A DNA stretch of 64,000 nucleotides from Granulicella arctica (GTDB taxonomy: Bacteria > Acidobacteriota > Terriglobia > Terriglobales > Acidobacteriaceae). Location: NCBI RefSeq assembly GCF_013410065.1, contig NZ_JACCCW010000001.1, positions 1,173,187-1,237,186 of the forward strand. The letters are read 5' to 3'. Both the position numbers and the translations under genes were made by a program. The notes beneath the pieces were generated by a model. That model made no database searches, had not been told where the DNA came from, and was given only the letters and a program-made list of their open reading frames with translations. This document shows positions 53,005 through 63,600 of this stretch, one piece after another. How positions within the stretch are numbered: position 1 is the stretch's first letter; the number at the start of each line of letters is the position of its first letter.

Positions 53005-54195
53005 TCAGATCTTAAGGAAGATGCGCTTGCGATAGAGCGGAACGATGATCGCGATGTTGAGCAGCACGATGGCGATGGCGTAGGTCAGTGATGCGTGGAT
53101 CGGCGAGAGCCATGAGGCGAAGAGTTGCTGGCCAGCTTGATGGAGGGTCAGCGAGCCGCCGGAGATGTGGAGGCGGTCGCTGAGCGTCGTGATGACGCTG
53201 GAGAGCGCGAAGGCGAGAATGGCGTTGGTCCCGAGGACCAGTGCGGGCGGCGTCCACCAGCGGGAGCGGTACAGGTCAACGACAACATAGAAGAACGAGA
53301 ACAGGAGCAGGCTGATGCCGCTGCTGAAGAGCGCGAAGGTGCTGGTCCAGATGCGTTTGTTCAGTGGCAGCAGGGGGCTTAGGAACCAACCAGCCAGCAG
53401 CAGCGCGAGGCCGGCCAGTGCGAGGGCAATCGCCTTCTTTTCCCCCGACTGCTGCGTGCGCATCCATTCGCCGGTGAGCACGCCGATCAGGAGGTTGGTC
53501 AGTGCGGGCAGGGTCGATAGGAAACCCTCCGAATCGTAGGTCACGCCCATGCCCGGGGTGAGACCCCAGGGCCACATGTGTCTGGTTCCGATGAGGGTGC
53601 GGTCGATATAGGCGGGCAGGTTGCCGTAGCTGTCGAGCCTGCCCGCACCGAGGCCCGGAACAGGAACCCAGCGGAGCAGCGCCCAGTAGAGCGCGAGGAG
53701 TCCGATGATGAGCGTCGCGAAGAGGATGACGCGTGGTGTAGCTGGCGATGCCGACTCCTGCTGCTTAGGTTTGCTTGCGAACAGATACAGAAGGCCGGCG
53801 CAGAGATAACAGACGGCGATCCTTTGGAGGATTCCGGGCAGGCGCAGGGTGTGCCAGTTGTAGTCGGGGAAGCCGTTGACGGCGAGGCCGAGGAGGAAGA
53901 GGATAACGGCTCGCACAAGGACGTGCCCGGCGAGTCGGCGGCGATCTTCGCCGCGTGCGATGCGGGAGCTGAAGGACAGGGTGATCGCGACGCCGACGAT
54001 AAAGAGGAAGGAGGGGAAGATCATGTCCGTCGCCGTGGCTCCCATCCACTCGGCGTGGCGAAGCTGAGGGTAGACGGCGCTGTAGGTTCCGGGGTCGGTA
54101 ACGAGAATCATCCCGGCGATTGTCAGCCCGCGAAAGACATCGAGCGAGACGAGTCTGGTGGAGGGAGTATGCGGAGATGTTGGCGCGCTAGGCAT
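53005..54195 (-). CDS. Membrane acyltransferase, heparan-alpha-glucosaminide N-acetyltransferase-like
   Basis: 396 residues with about ten membrane helices. RLVSLDVFRGLTIAGMILV and MGATATDMIFPSFLFIVGV are the signature of the NagX/DUF5009 family, relatives of lysosomal HGSNAT, which moves acetyl groups across membranes onto amino sugars. GILQRIAVCYLCAGLLYLFA and YDSEGFLSTLPALTNLLIGV, then GEWMR, are also typical. The start is ATG 54195; an upstream TTG start is unlikely. It is divergent from the acyltransferase-3 gene, 49 bp between starts, and both could modify cell-surface sugars. Confidence 0.88.
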   Translation of the reverse strand: MPSAPTSPHTPSTRLVSLDVFRGLTIAGMILVTDPGTYSAVYPQLRHAEWMGATATDMIFPSFLFIVGVAITLSFSSRIARGEDRRRLAGHVLVRAVILFLLGLAVNGFPDYNWHTLRLPGILQRIAVCYLCAGLLYLFASKPKQQESASPATPRVILFATLIIGLLALYWALLRWVPVPGLGAGRLDSYGNLPAYIDRTLIGTRHMWPWGLTPGMGVTYDSEGFLSTLPALTNLLIGVLTGEWMRTQQSGEKKAIALALAGLALLLAGWFLSPLLPLNKRIWTSTFALFSSGISLLLFSFFYVVVDLYRSRWWTPPALVLGTNAILAFALSSVITTLSDRLHISGGSLTLHQAGQQLFASWLSPIHASLTYAIAIVLLNIAIIVPLYRKRIFLKI

Positions 54196-54244
54196 CCTGC
54201 GTAGGATACGCCGAATGCGGAGCAAGTATAGTGGGCATGTCGGA

Positions 54245-55450
54245 ATGTTTATGACGACCGAGAAGCCACCCGTCGCCGCGAATGCCCGGTCCGCCTACTA
54301 TGTTGCCCTCGATGGTCTGCGTGCCCTGGCCGTCATCATGGTGTTCTTCCAGCACTATGGAGCGGGCAGAGCCTTCGTTTTCGGCTGGGGCTGGACGGGC
54401 GTCGACATCTTCTTTGTGCTCTCGGGCTTTCTCATCACGGGAATCCTCTACGACAGCCAGCACAGGCCGCATCGCTATCGAGACTTCTATATCCGGCGCA
54501 CGCTGCGCATCTTTCCCCTCTACTATGCCGTGTGGATCGCGATTCTTCTTCTCACTCCTGTCGCCCAATGGCAGTGGAGTTGGCGATGGGCGCTCTGGCC
54601 CATGTATGTCGGCAACTATGCGCGCTTTCTCTTCCTACATATTCCGGGCAATCCCTACCGGTTTGACTGGATCACCTTCGGGCCTGTGGTTAACGCGTGG
54701 TTCGGAGGCCCGATGCATCTCTACATCGGACATTTCTGGTCGTTGTGCGTCGAAGAGCAGTTTTATCTGATATGGCCGTTTGTGGTGTACCAGGTTCGAC
54801 GGCGCGAGACGTTGATGAAGATCTGTATCGGCGTGATCTTCGTCCTGCCGCTTGTTCGATGGTTGCTGAGCGTGGTTCTTCCGGCGCCACTGCTCCACAT
54901 GGAGCTCTTCTACAGGAGCCTTCCGACACGTATCGATGCACTGCTTATCGGAGGTCTCATTGCGCTTTGCCTGCGCGGCCCGGAGCAGGTGCTTGTTCGG
55001 CGCATTAGGCGTCCATTGCTTGCAGTGTCAGCGGCGCTCTTTGTGGGGCTGTATCTGGTGTCGATCAAACTGCTGCGGCTTCCGCTCGAAGGGTCGGCGT
55101 CCAACTGGATCGGCATTCTTGGGTTTACGCTGATCGATGCATTCGCGGCGGCGTTAATCCTGGAGTGCATCCATCCCGGCAGTCTGCTTGGCCGCATCAT
55201 GAGCTTCAAGCCGCTCCGCGCTCTCGGCATTGTCAGCTATGGCTTTTATGTCTACCACGACCTGCTGCACGACTTCTATTCCTACTTCGCAAACCGGTAC
55301 TTCCCGAAGCATGCGTATCCCGTAACGCTGTTCGTCGCGTTCTCGTGCACCGTGATTCTTTCGACGATCAGCTACCGTGTTTTGGAGAGGCCCATGCTTC
55401 GGCTCAAGGATCGATTTACCGGTCAGGTGCACACCGCTCCTCGGGTCTAG
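54245..55450 (+). CDS. Acyltransferase-3 family membrane protein (OafA/YrhL-like)
   Basis: 401 residues with ten or so membrane segments. YYVALDGLRALAVIMVFFQH begins the AT3 domain with the conserved catalytic His, and FVFGWGWTGVDIFFVLSGFL, ITGILYD with YIRRTLRIFPLYYAVW (RxxR motif) follow. HFWSLCVEEQFYLIWPF is the next signature. The C-terminal SYGFYVYHDLLHDFYS is typical. Transfers acyl groups to extracytoplasmic polysaccharide or lipid. The start is ATG 54245 or the ATG two codons later. The genes before and after it are unrelated. Composition is not G-skewed. Confidence 0.92.
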   Translation: MFMTTEKPPVAANARSAYYVALDGLRALAVIMVFFQHYGAGRAFVFGWGWTGVDIFFVLSGFLITGILYDSQHRPHRYRDFYIRRTLRIFPLYYAVWIAILLLTPVAQWQWSWRWALWPMYVGNYARFLFLHIPGNPYRFDWITFGPVVNAWFGGPMHLYIGHFWSLCVEEQFYLIWPFVVYQVRRRETLMKICIGVIFVLPLVRWLLSVVLPAPLLHMELFYRSLPTRIDALLIGGLIALCLRGPEQVLVRRIRRPLLAVSAALFVGLYLVSIKLLRLPLEGSASNWIGILGFTLIDAFAAALILECIHPGSLLGRIMSFKPLRALGIVSYGFYVYHDLLHDFYSYFANRYFPKHAYPVTLFVAFSCTVILSTISYRVLERPMLRLKDRFTGQVHTAPRV

Positions 55451-55467
55451 CGGCGACGAGGAGGTCT

Positions 55468-56565
55468 CTACCCTCGGCCGCGAGAGGACGGTGCGGGCGG
55501 GGGGTAGTGCGGCTTGAGCTTGGTGGGGGTGACCGGTTCGGGTTCAAGCTGGATGGGCCGGTGCGCGGTGACGAGATCGGCGATGGCAAACTTCAGCGGC
55601 TCCACGCCTTCGCCGGTGACGGCGGAGATGGTGAAGAAGGGTAGCTTGCGGCGCTTGGCCATGGCGGTCAGCTTCTTCAGCTTGTCGGGGTTGGCTACGT
55701 CGGCCTTGGCAGCTACCAGGATCGTGGGCTTGGCGGCGAGCGCCGGGTGGAAGGACTTCAGCTCGGCGGTGATGACCTTGAAGTCTTCAACCGGGTCAGG
55801 ACGGCCTGAGCCGTCGGAGACATCGACGAGGTGGACGACGACGCTGGTGCGCTCGATGTGCTTCAGGAACTGGATGCCGAGGCCGTGGCCGAGGTGCGCG
55901 CCTTCGATGAGGCCGGGCAGGTCGGCGACGGTGAAGGACTGCACATGAGGCCAGTCGCCGATCTGGACGACGCCGAGGTTCGGCTCGAGCGTGGTGAAGG
56001 CGTAGTTGGCGACCTTGGGCTTGGCGGCGGAGATGCGCGAGATGAGCGTGGACTTGCCGACGTTGGGGTAGCCGACCAGGCCTGCGTCGGCCAGCAGACG
56101 CAGCTCGAGGCGGTAGTTGCGCTCTTCTCCGGCGCGGCCGAGCTCATGCTCTCGGGGAGCCTGATGGGTCGATGTAGCGAAGTGCTGGTTGCCGCGTCCG
56201 CCGCGTCCGCCGCGGGCGATGACGATGGTCTCGCCAGCGCGGGTGAAGTCGTGGATGAGCTCGCCGGTGGTGTCGTCGTAGAGCAGCGTGCCGATGGGGA
56301 CTTTAAGATTGGTATGCTCGCCTGCCTGTCCGGAGCAGTTGGAGCCGAGGCCGTGGCCACCGCGCTCCGCTTTGTGCTCGGGGTTGAAGCGGAAGTGGAC
56401 GAGGGTGTTGTGGCTCAGCGAGGACGACATGAGGATGTCGCCGCCGTGGCCGCCGTCGCCGCCCGAGGGACCGCCGCGGGGAACGAACTTCTCGCGCCGG
56501 AAGGCCATGCAGCCATTGCCGCCGTCGCCGGCCTTGATGCGAATTCTTGCTTCATCGATAAACAT
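55468..56565 (-). CDS. obgE: Obg-family GTPase with an altered G4 motif
   Basis: 365 residues. Essential ribosome-assembly and stress GTPase. The glycine-rich Obg fold is at 1-158 ([49 protein letters not shown]). The G domain has Walker [14 protein letters not shown] with Lys171, [30 protein letters not shown], and G5-like [13 protein letters not shown]. The base-recognition motif, normally NKxD, reads AKAD (286-289, in [16 protein letters not shown]), with Ala replacing Asn. The short Pro-rich C-terminal tail ([16 protein letters not shown]) is variable in the family. The ATG at 56565 is canonical. Confidence 0.96.
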   Translation of the reverse strand: MFIDEARIRIKAGDGGNGCMAFRREKFVPRGGPSGGDGGHGGDILMSSSLSHNTLVHFRFNPEHKAERGGHGLGSNCSGQAGEHTNLKVPIGTLLYDDTTGELIHDFTRAGETIVIARGGRGGRGNQHFATSTHQAPREHELGRAGEERNYRLELRLLADAGLVGYPNVGKSTLISRISAAKPKVANYAFTTLEPNLGVVQIGDWPHVQSFTVADLPGLIEGAHLGHGLGIQFLKHIERTSVVVHLVDVSDGSGRPDPVEDFKVITAELKSFHPALAAKPTILVAAKADVANPDKLKKLTAMAKRRKLPFFTISAVTGEGVEPLKFAIADLVTAHRPIQLEPEPVTPTKLKPHYPPPAPSSRGRG

Positions 56566-56981
56566 TGCAATATTCAGTGTACCGGAACTACGGTAAACTA
56601 CCCGCACACATACACCTAGCTTGAGGCGCGTGGACCATTCCGCATGATACGAATGGCAGCGACGCGATGGATACGAAACCGTAATCCTCTATTGATATAG
56701 CTATGAGAAGGTCAACCTATGCAAGCAACACGGACCCCCAGCCAGAAGCAAGGCGGGCCGTGCATTTAATTGAGTGTGAGTAAAAATAGTCCTCGTTTTT
56801 GACACTATGACCATTGTTTCTATGAGCTATGGCGACTTAGGCTGCAAACTCCAGCGATACAAGAGGCTTTGGGAGCGAGCATCGCCGAAGCCATGGGAAT
56901 TTTAGGAACACCGATCGGCCGGGGCGGAGCGTATCCATACGTCTGCCAACGGACCGGGACAAACGTTTTCAGGAGACCAGA
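56566..56981. other. 416-bp intergenic region upstream of a TonB receptor
   Basis: No gene or structured RNA was recognised. It holds the divergent leaders of obgE and the TonB receptor, an AT-rich patch near 56765-56820, a candidate promoter at 56799-56826 and a long (about 150-nt) untranslated leader before the ATG at 56982 (CAGGAGACC is its ribosome-binding site). Several GGCxxxGCC stem fragments exist, but none forms a clear terminator or riboswitch. Confidence 0.45.
56799..56826 (+). promoter_or_regulatory. Candidate sigma-70 promoter
   Basis: TTGACA (56799-56804) and TATGAG (56821-56826) are separated by 16 bp in the AT-rich patch. The spacing and -35 box are good and the -10 box moderate. 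It would drive the TonB receptor gene. Confidence 0.4.
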
Positions 56982-59900
56982 ATGTTGAAATTGAAGGTAG
57001 CAGTTGCTCTTGTAGTAGCAGGTCTGACAGTAGCCCCGATGTTTGGGCAATCCTCGACGCAGGGTGCGATCGGCGGAACTGTGTTCGATACGACCGGTGC
57101 CGTGATCGGCCAGGCCAGTGTCACGATCCATAATGATGCGACGAACGCCGAGATCCATCTGACGGCAGATGCGAGCGGCTACTACAAGGCGCCGTTGTTG
57201 GAGCCGGGCACGTATACGGTGACGGTAAACAGCTCCGGGTTCAGCGAATCCAAAACGACTAAGGTAGGTGTGCAGGTGGGTCAACTGACCGAGATCTCTC
57301 CGAAGCTGGCAACCGGCGAATCGAGCTCGGTCGTGGAGGTGACGGCGTCGGCTCCGATTCTGAACTTCGACTCCCCGGATTTTTCGTCGAACCTGAATCA
57401 GCGGGCGCTCGAGAATGTACCGGTGAACAATCTTCGCTGGTCGAGTCTGGCGTTGACGACTCCCGGTGTGGTGTCGGACTCGAACGGCTTCGGTCTGGTC
57501 AGCGTTCGCGGCATCAGCCCAATTTTGAATAACGTGCTGATCGACGGTGCGGATGATAATCAGGCCTATTACTCGGAGGAGCGCGGGCGCACACGTGAGG
57601 CGTACTCGACGCCGCCCGAGGCGATCCGCGAGTTCCAGGTGAACACGGGCGTGTTTCCGGCGGAGTTTGGCCGCGCCGCCGGCGGTGTGATCAACTCGGT
57701 GACCAAGAGCGGCGGAAACTCGCTGCATGGGCAGGCGTACTTCTACGACCGCGAGAGCAGCTGGGGCGCGTTCAATCCGTATACGACGAATACGATCGAG
57801 TCGCAGTCTTCGACCGGCGCCTACACGTTTACGCCGGTGCCGTACAAGCCGAAGGATTCGCGCAGGATCTGGGGCTTTACCGCAGGCGGAGCACTGATCA
57901 AGGACAAGCTGTTCTGGCAGTACACCTACGACCAGCATCACCGTGACTTTCCCGGTACAGCGAAGGCTAACTCGCCGTCGGCGTTCTTCAGCCAGCCTGA
58001 TGCCAGCCTGGCCGGCCTCAACGGATCACCGACCTGCAACCTGACTACCGGATACCTGACTGGCAGCGCCAAGTCGACCGCCTCGAACTACTTTGCGAAC
58101 TATACCCTGGATAGCTATGCCTGCACCCTGGCGGCTCGCGAGGGACTTACGAGCTATGCGGCCGGCGCGACGGCATACGGCAATGGCCTTGTGACGCTTC
58201 TCTCCGATCTGGGCAGCGTACCGCGCACAGGCGATCAGGAAGTGAACATGCCGAAGCTGGACTACCAGATCAACGACAAGAACCATGTCAGCCTTCTCTA
58301 TAACCGGCTACGCTGGGATTCGCCGGGCGGCGTGCAGACGCAGGCGACGAACAACTATGCTGTCGATACCTTCGGCATGGACTTCGTAAAGTTGGACTAC
58401 GGCGTGGCAAAGTTGACGACGCTCGTGAACTCGAATATCAGCAACGAGCTTCTGTATCAGTATGGCCGCGAGCTGAACGACGAATCGCAGCAGCCGTACA
58501 GCGCGTTCACCAAGCAGTACCTGACGGGGTCCGGCGGCAATGTTCCGGAGGTGGCGCTGGCGACCTCGACCGGGTTCTACCTCGGCTCGCCGTACTACTC
58601 TTACCGCAAGGCGCTGCCGGATGAGCGCAAGTGGCAGGTGGGCGATACGCTCTATGTGAACCGTGGCAACCACAGCTTCAAGTTCGGGCTGGACTCGGTC
58701 CATAACTACGACCTGATCAATAACACCTACGAGAGCAACGGCTACATTACGTATGGCTATATCGGCAACTTCCTCGCCGACCTGGCGAGTGAGGGCAAGA
58801 CGACTGATAGCTGCAACAGCACGGCGCTGGCGGCGGGGACCTCGACGCAAACAGCGGTGGGTAAGTCTCCCTGCTACAGCACGTTCGCGCAGGGCTTCGG
58901 ACCTCCTGTGTTTGCGGTCTCGACGTTCGATTACGGTGTGTTCGCGCAGGATAACTGGAAGGTCACTCCGCGGTTGACACTCCAGTTGGGCGTGCGCTAC
59001 GACAAGGAGAACCTGCCGGGCAACTCTGCGAACGCAACCTTGACCGCGACCTCCGGAACCTTTAATCCGTATCCCGGACTGACGAATGCGCCAAGCGATA
59101 ATAACAACATCGGGCCTCGCATCGGCTTTGCATATGACGTCTATGGAAGCGGCAAGACGGTACTGCGTGGTGGCTACGGCATGTACTACGGTCGTATCAC
59201 CAACGGTGTGCTGCTGAACGTGCTGCTCAACACAGGCAGCCCGCTCGGACAGTTCACGGCATCGCTGAAGCCGGCTTCTTCGAGCGCTCCTGTCTTTCCG
59301 AACGTCATCCCACCGGTGACGCCACCGACGCCGAGCTCTTACTATCTTGCTTCCAACTTGCAGAACCCGATGGTTCACGAGTTCGACTTGCTGGTCCAGC
59401 AAGAGCTTGGCAGAGGGACGGTGCTTTCGGTGAGCTACCTCGGTGCGCTTGGCCGTGAGCTGACGAACTTCATCGATCAGAACCTTAACCCGACTACAAC
59501 GCCGACCACAATCACCATCTCCGACACGAGTGGTAAGGGTCCTCTGAAGAACGGCGCGACCTACGTGGTTCCGCAGTACACCTCGTATGGCAACACGGCT
59601 TTGTTCAATACGGTTGCCACGAAGTTCACCAGCATCACTGAGGTGGCCAGCAACATCAACTCGAACTACAACGCGCTGGTCGGTGAGATTCAGAACCGGT
59701 CTTTGAAGAACCTACAGTTCGATGTGAACTATGTATGGTCGCATGCGCTCGACTTCAACCAGAATGCAACGACGAACACGACGACCAACAACCAGTACGA
59801 CCCGTATGGTGGCCAGAAAGCCGACTATGGTAATTCGAACTACAACGTTCCGAACCGTATTGCGGGGTATGTGCTGTACAACCTGCCCAACACGAAGAGC

Positions 59901-60389
59901 ACCAACTTTGTGAAGTATCTGGCCAACGACTGGGCTCTGAACAGCGCGTTTCAGTTGCAGAACGGACTGCCTTACTCGGCGACGCTCAGCGGTTATGCTT
60001 CTTATGGAGCGCTGAACAGCAGCTGGAATGGAGCGGGGGGGCTTTCTTCGAATATCATTCCGGAGATTGGACGCAACACCTACAAGTACCCGAGGGACAT
60101 TGTGCAGGACCTGCGAGTGCAGAAGCAGATCTCCTTTACGGAGCGCTACCACGCCGAGCTGCGGCTCGATCTGTTCAACCTGTACAACCACCAGAACGTA
60201 ACCAACGTGCAGAACCTGGCATATGCGCTACAGTCGGGGACTGCGACGGTCAACCCGAACACGAGCACGGCGACGTTCCAGTCGGGAACCGGAAGCACGG
60301 CCCTGTTTGGCACACCGACCAACTCCAACTCGAGCGGCTTCCTCTACACGCCGCGGCAGGTGCAGATCGGCTTCAAGTTCCTGTTCTAG
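56982..60389 (+). CDS. Oar-like TonB-dependent receptor
   Basis: 1135 residues. MLKLKVAVALVVAGLTVAPM plus FGQ is a signal peptide. The regulatory beta-sandwich (about 23-110) includes GAIGGTVFDTTGAVIGQASV and KAPLLEPGTYTVTVNSSGFS. Then the plug: LVSVRGISPILNNVLIDGAD, IREFQVNTGVFPAEFGRAAG and VINSVTKSGGNSLHGQAYFY. The barrel ends FLYTPRQVQIGFKFLF, a proper terminal aromatic. It differs from the receptor at 45454 in sequence though not in design, so substrates probably differ. It is followed by a terminator and a third receptor, 224 bp apart. Confidence 0.94.
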   Translation: MLKLKVAVALVVAGLTVAPMFGQSSTQGAIGGTVFDTTGAVIGQASVTIHNDATNAEIHLTADASGYYKAPLLEPGTYTVTVNSSGFSESKTTKVGVQVGQLTEISPKLATGESSSVVEVTASAPILNFDSPDFSSNLNQRALENVPVNNLRWSSLALTTPGVVSDSNGFGLVSVRGISPILNNVLIDGADDNQAYYSEERGRTREAYSTPPEAIREFQVNTGVFPAEFGRAAGGVINSVTKSGGNSLHGQAYFYDRESSWGAFNPYTTNTIESQSSTGAYTFTPVPYKPKDSRRIWGFTAGGALIKDKLFWQYTYDQHHRDFPGTAKANSPSAFFSQPDASLAGLNGSPTCNLTTGYLTGSAKSTASNYFANYTLDSYACTLAAREGLTSYAAGATAYGNGLVTLLSDLGSVPRTGDQEVNMPKLDYQINDKNHVSLLYNRLRWDSPGGVQTQATNNYAVDTFGMDFVKLDYGVAKLTTLVNSNISNELLYQYGRELNDESQQPYSAFTKQYLTGSGGNVPEVALATSTGFYLGSPYYSYRKALPDERKWQVGDTLYVNRGNHSFKFGLDSVHNYDLINNTYESNGYITYGYIGNFLADLASEGKTTDSCNSTALAAGTSTQTAVGKSPCYSTFAQGFGPPVFAVSTFDYGVFAQDNWKVTPRLTLQLGVRYDKENLPGNSANATLTATSGTFNPYPGLTNAPSDNNNIGPRIGFAYDVYGSGKTVLRGGYGMYYGRITNGVLLNVLLNTGSPLGQFTASLKPASSSAPVFPNVIPPVTPPTPSSYYLASNLQNPMVHEFDLLVQQELGRGTVLSVSYLGALGRELTNFIDQNLNPTTTPTTITISDTSGKGPLKNGATYVVPQYTSYGNTALFNTVATKFTSITEVASNINSNYNALVGEIQNRSLKNLQFDVNYVWSHALDFNQNATTNTTTNNQYDPYGGQKADYGNSNYNVPNRIAGYVLYNLPNTKSTNFVKYLANDWALNSAFQLQNGLPYSATLSGYASYGALNSSWNGAGGLSSNIIPEIGRNTYKYPRDIVQDLRVQKQISFTERYHAELRLDLFNLYNHQNVTNVQNLAYALQSGTATVNPNTSTATFQSGTGSTALFGTPTNSNSSGFLYTPRQVQIGFKFLF

Positions 60390-60408
60390 GAGTCGGGTCT
60401 AAATCCGA

Positions 60409-60437
60409 GGGCGGTGGCTTCGGCTGCCGTCCTTTTT
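60409..60437 (+). terminator. Intrinsic terminator
   Basis: GGGCGGTGGC, TTCG tetraloop, GCTGCCGTCC, followed by TTTTT. The ten-pair stem includes GU wobbles. It ends the receptor transcript before the next receptor gene. Confidence 0.8.
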
Positions 60438-60471
60438 CTTTGCCGAAGAGCTTTTAGAAGAAGACGCTTTC

Positions 60472-60489
60472 CAATATGGGAAAGTGTTA
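60472..60489. promoter_or_regulatory. Short dyad upstream of the third TonB receptor
   Basis: CTTTCC and GGAAAG separated by AATATG form a perfect 6-bp dyad, about 125 bp before the start codon. It could be an operator half-pair or a chance palindrome. No protein family can be assigned. Confidence 0.25.
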
Positions 60490-60613
60490 CCCTGCGGATA
60501 TCACCTTTCTTCTTGCGGCAATATCCTGTCCGGATCGTTATGGGCAGCGATGGGCCTGATCGTTGCCTCTCTCCTGCGTTCCGCTGCGCTGTGCGTGTTG
60601 CGACGGAGAGACC

Positions 60614-63600
60614 ATGCCGGTCGGGCGTGCCCGAGGGCTTTTTCGCACGGCAATCCGAAGGCTCGTTCCGCTCATGCTGCTGGCTCTCTCAGGGGCCGCG
60701 TGCCTGCGTGTGTCTGCGCAGTCGTCGGTCGATGGAGCCATCAGCGGCCATGTCGTTGCGGGCGAGGGCGAGGTTATTGCTGGAGCGGAGGTCCTGCTCG
60801 AGGGCGAAGGGGGCGTGCAGCGTACCGTGGTTTCGGGCAAGAAGGGCGAGTTCCTCCTCATTGGCCTTCCGCCGGGCGTGTACCGGCTGAGTGCGCGTGC
60901 CCCCGGCTATACCGGCTTCGTCGAGCTGGAGGCCGTGGTGGAGCTGGGCCGGATGACAGAGGTGCAGGTGGGCGATGTGGTCGCCGCGCCACACGGCAAG
61001 CATCGAAAGAAGCTGTTGCAGAAGCAGACGAATCTCCTCCAGCGCGACCCGGATGCGACGGTCGTCCATCCGTCTGAGCTGGACGGTCTTCCGGTGGAGG
61101 GGCGCGATTGGCAGGAGCTTGCGCTTGAGTCGCCTACAACCCATGCGGATCCCGACGCCGACGGGCAGAGCCTGTTGACATTGCGCGGGCTACCGGCGAC
61201 GCAGAACAGCAGCCAGATCGACGGCGTCAGCCATGACCAGAGCTTCGGGTCGGTGCCGGTGGGGACGGGCGCAGGCGCGGGCCGCGAAACGGAGGACGAT
61301 GCGGAGCAGGGAGGCTCGGTTCTCTCTGGCGGCAGCAGTGGCGAGGGCATCGGACAGGGTCGCCATGCGGGAGCGGCGTATACCTTTTCGCAGGCGGCGG
61401 TGCGGGAGTTCCGGCTGAGCGAGCAGGGCTACTCGGCGTTGTATGGCCATGCGGCGGGCGGCGTGGTCACGGCGATCTCACGGAGCGGGACGGATGAGCT
61501 GCACGGGACGGGGTTTCTGACCATCCGTGAGAGCGCGTGGGGCGCGGCCAATCCGTTTTCGGTGCAGACGACGTATACCGATGGCGTCATCGCGTCGAGT
61601 ATCGTGAAGCCGCAGGATCTGCGCCAACAGTTTGGCGGTACGTTGGGCGGCGCGGTGCTGCCCGGACGGCTTTTTTACTTTGCGGCGTATGACCAGCAGC
61701 GGCGCGGGTTTCCGGCTGTGTCGTCGCCTGCGGATGCGGCGTTCTATGCGCTGACGGCGACCCAGACGGCTCTGTTGGGGACACGTGGCGTCACACGCAG
61801 CAAGATGAACGCGGCGCTCAATTATCTGTCGAGCTTGACCGGACAGGTGCCGCGGCGGCAAGACCAGGCGGTCGTCTTCGGCAAGCTGGACTGGCATGTG
61901 AACGGGAAGAACACCATCGGCGGGCAGTACAACCATGCGGTGTGGAGCTCGCCCGCTGGTGCGACGACGGCGGCGGTGGTGGCGCGTGGCATGGCGAGTC
62001 TGGGGAACAACGATGGCAGCGTGGACGAAGCTACGGCGCGGTGGACGACACTTCTCAGTCTGCACTTCAGCAACGAGCTGCGCGTGCAGTACGGGCGCGA
62101 CTTTCAGTCTGAGCCGGCGCAGGCACCGCTGCCGCAGGAGCCGGCAATCGGGCCGGGCGGATACGCGCCTGAGATCAGCATCGCGCCGCAGGGCCTGCTC
62201 TTCGGCACGCCCGCCTCGCTGGGGCGCAAGGCGTATCCCGACGAGCGACGGCTCCAGTTGGTGGACACCTTCGCGTGGATGAAGGGGCGGCACCTGGTGC
62301 GCGTAGGCGGCGACTTCAGCTTGGTGCACGATCTCATCGACACGCTCAACAATCAGGAGGGGACCTTCAGCTACGACAGCGGCGTTACGGGCGGTCACGC
62401 GGGCGGGCTCGTCGACTGGATCACCGACTACACCTTCAACGTGCACGCCTATCCGAACGGTGGTTGTCCGTCGATCACGGCAAGGGTGCATGACTTCTGC
62501 TTTCGCTCGTTCAGCCAGAGCTTCGGCGAACAGAGCACGAGCTTCGACACGCACGAGTCAGCGGTCTTCGTGCAGGACGACTGGCGCATGAGGCCGGGGC
62601 TGACGCTGAACCTCGGCGTGCGGTACGAGTATCAGCAACTGCCGCCTCCGCAGACGCCGAACGCCGCGCTCGATGCGGTCTTCGGGACCATCGGCTCGAC
62701 GAGCGTCTACCCGGAGGATGGCAACAACTTCGGGCCGCGTGTCGGCGTATCGTGGCAACCGTTCGGACGTCGCGGCTGGGTCGTCCATGCAGGCTACGGG
62801 CTTTATTTTGGCAGGCTGCCGGGGACGACGATCTGGAGCGCGCTGCAAGGCTCGGCGCTGGCCTCTTCGACGACGCATGTGCGGATCGTATCGAGCACCG
62901 AGACGCTTTGCCCACAGGTGGCGAACCAGGGCTTCGGCTATGCGTGCGCCTACGTGTCTGCGCCTCCTGCGGCGGTTGCGGCGACCACCTCGGCGACGAT
63001 CTTCGATCACCACTTCCGTCTGCCCGAGGTGCAGCAGGGCAGCATCTCCGTGGAGCATGAGGTTGGTGCAGGCATCGTCGGGAGCCTGAGCTATCGGATG
63101 AACAGCGACCGGGAGCTTCCGAACTCACGGGACATCAACATCGCGCCATCGACAGCGACGCGCATCTTTCAACTCAGTGGAGGCACAGGTGCGCTGGGGG
63201 TGAAGGATGGCGAGCAGTTCGTCGTGCCGGTGTATACGTCGCGTGTGAGCACCAGCTTCGGTCCGGTGACGGACATCGTCTCGAACGGCAACGGAACGTA
63301 TCACGCGCTGGTGCTGGAGGCACGGCGCACCACGCGCTCGGGCCTTGACCTGCGCGTGAACTGGACCTGGGCGAAGGCGATCGACTACGGACAGATGGCC
63401 AGCGGCGTGCCCCGTACGAATGCGCAGTTCGACCCCTTTCAGGTCGGGTACGACAAGGGGCTGTCGAGCCTGAACTATCCGCATCGAGTGATGGCCAGCG
63501 TAGCGTGGCGGCCCATTGTCGCGGCGGAGAGCCACTGGTTGCGCGTTGCTGCGAACGGCTGGGAGGCTGCGCCGGTCTTTACCGAGAGCAGCGGTCGCCC

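Noticed and set aside
56566..56981. Possible riboswitch or small RNA upstream of the TonB receptor
   Set aside because: No cobalamin-box, TPP or other conserved core could be recognised, and the stems seen are weak.
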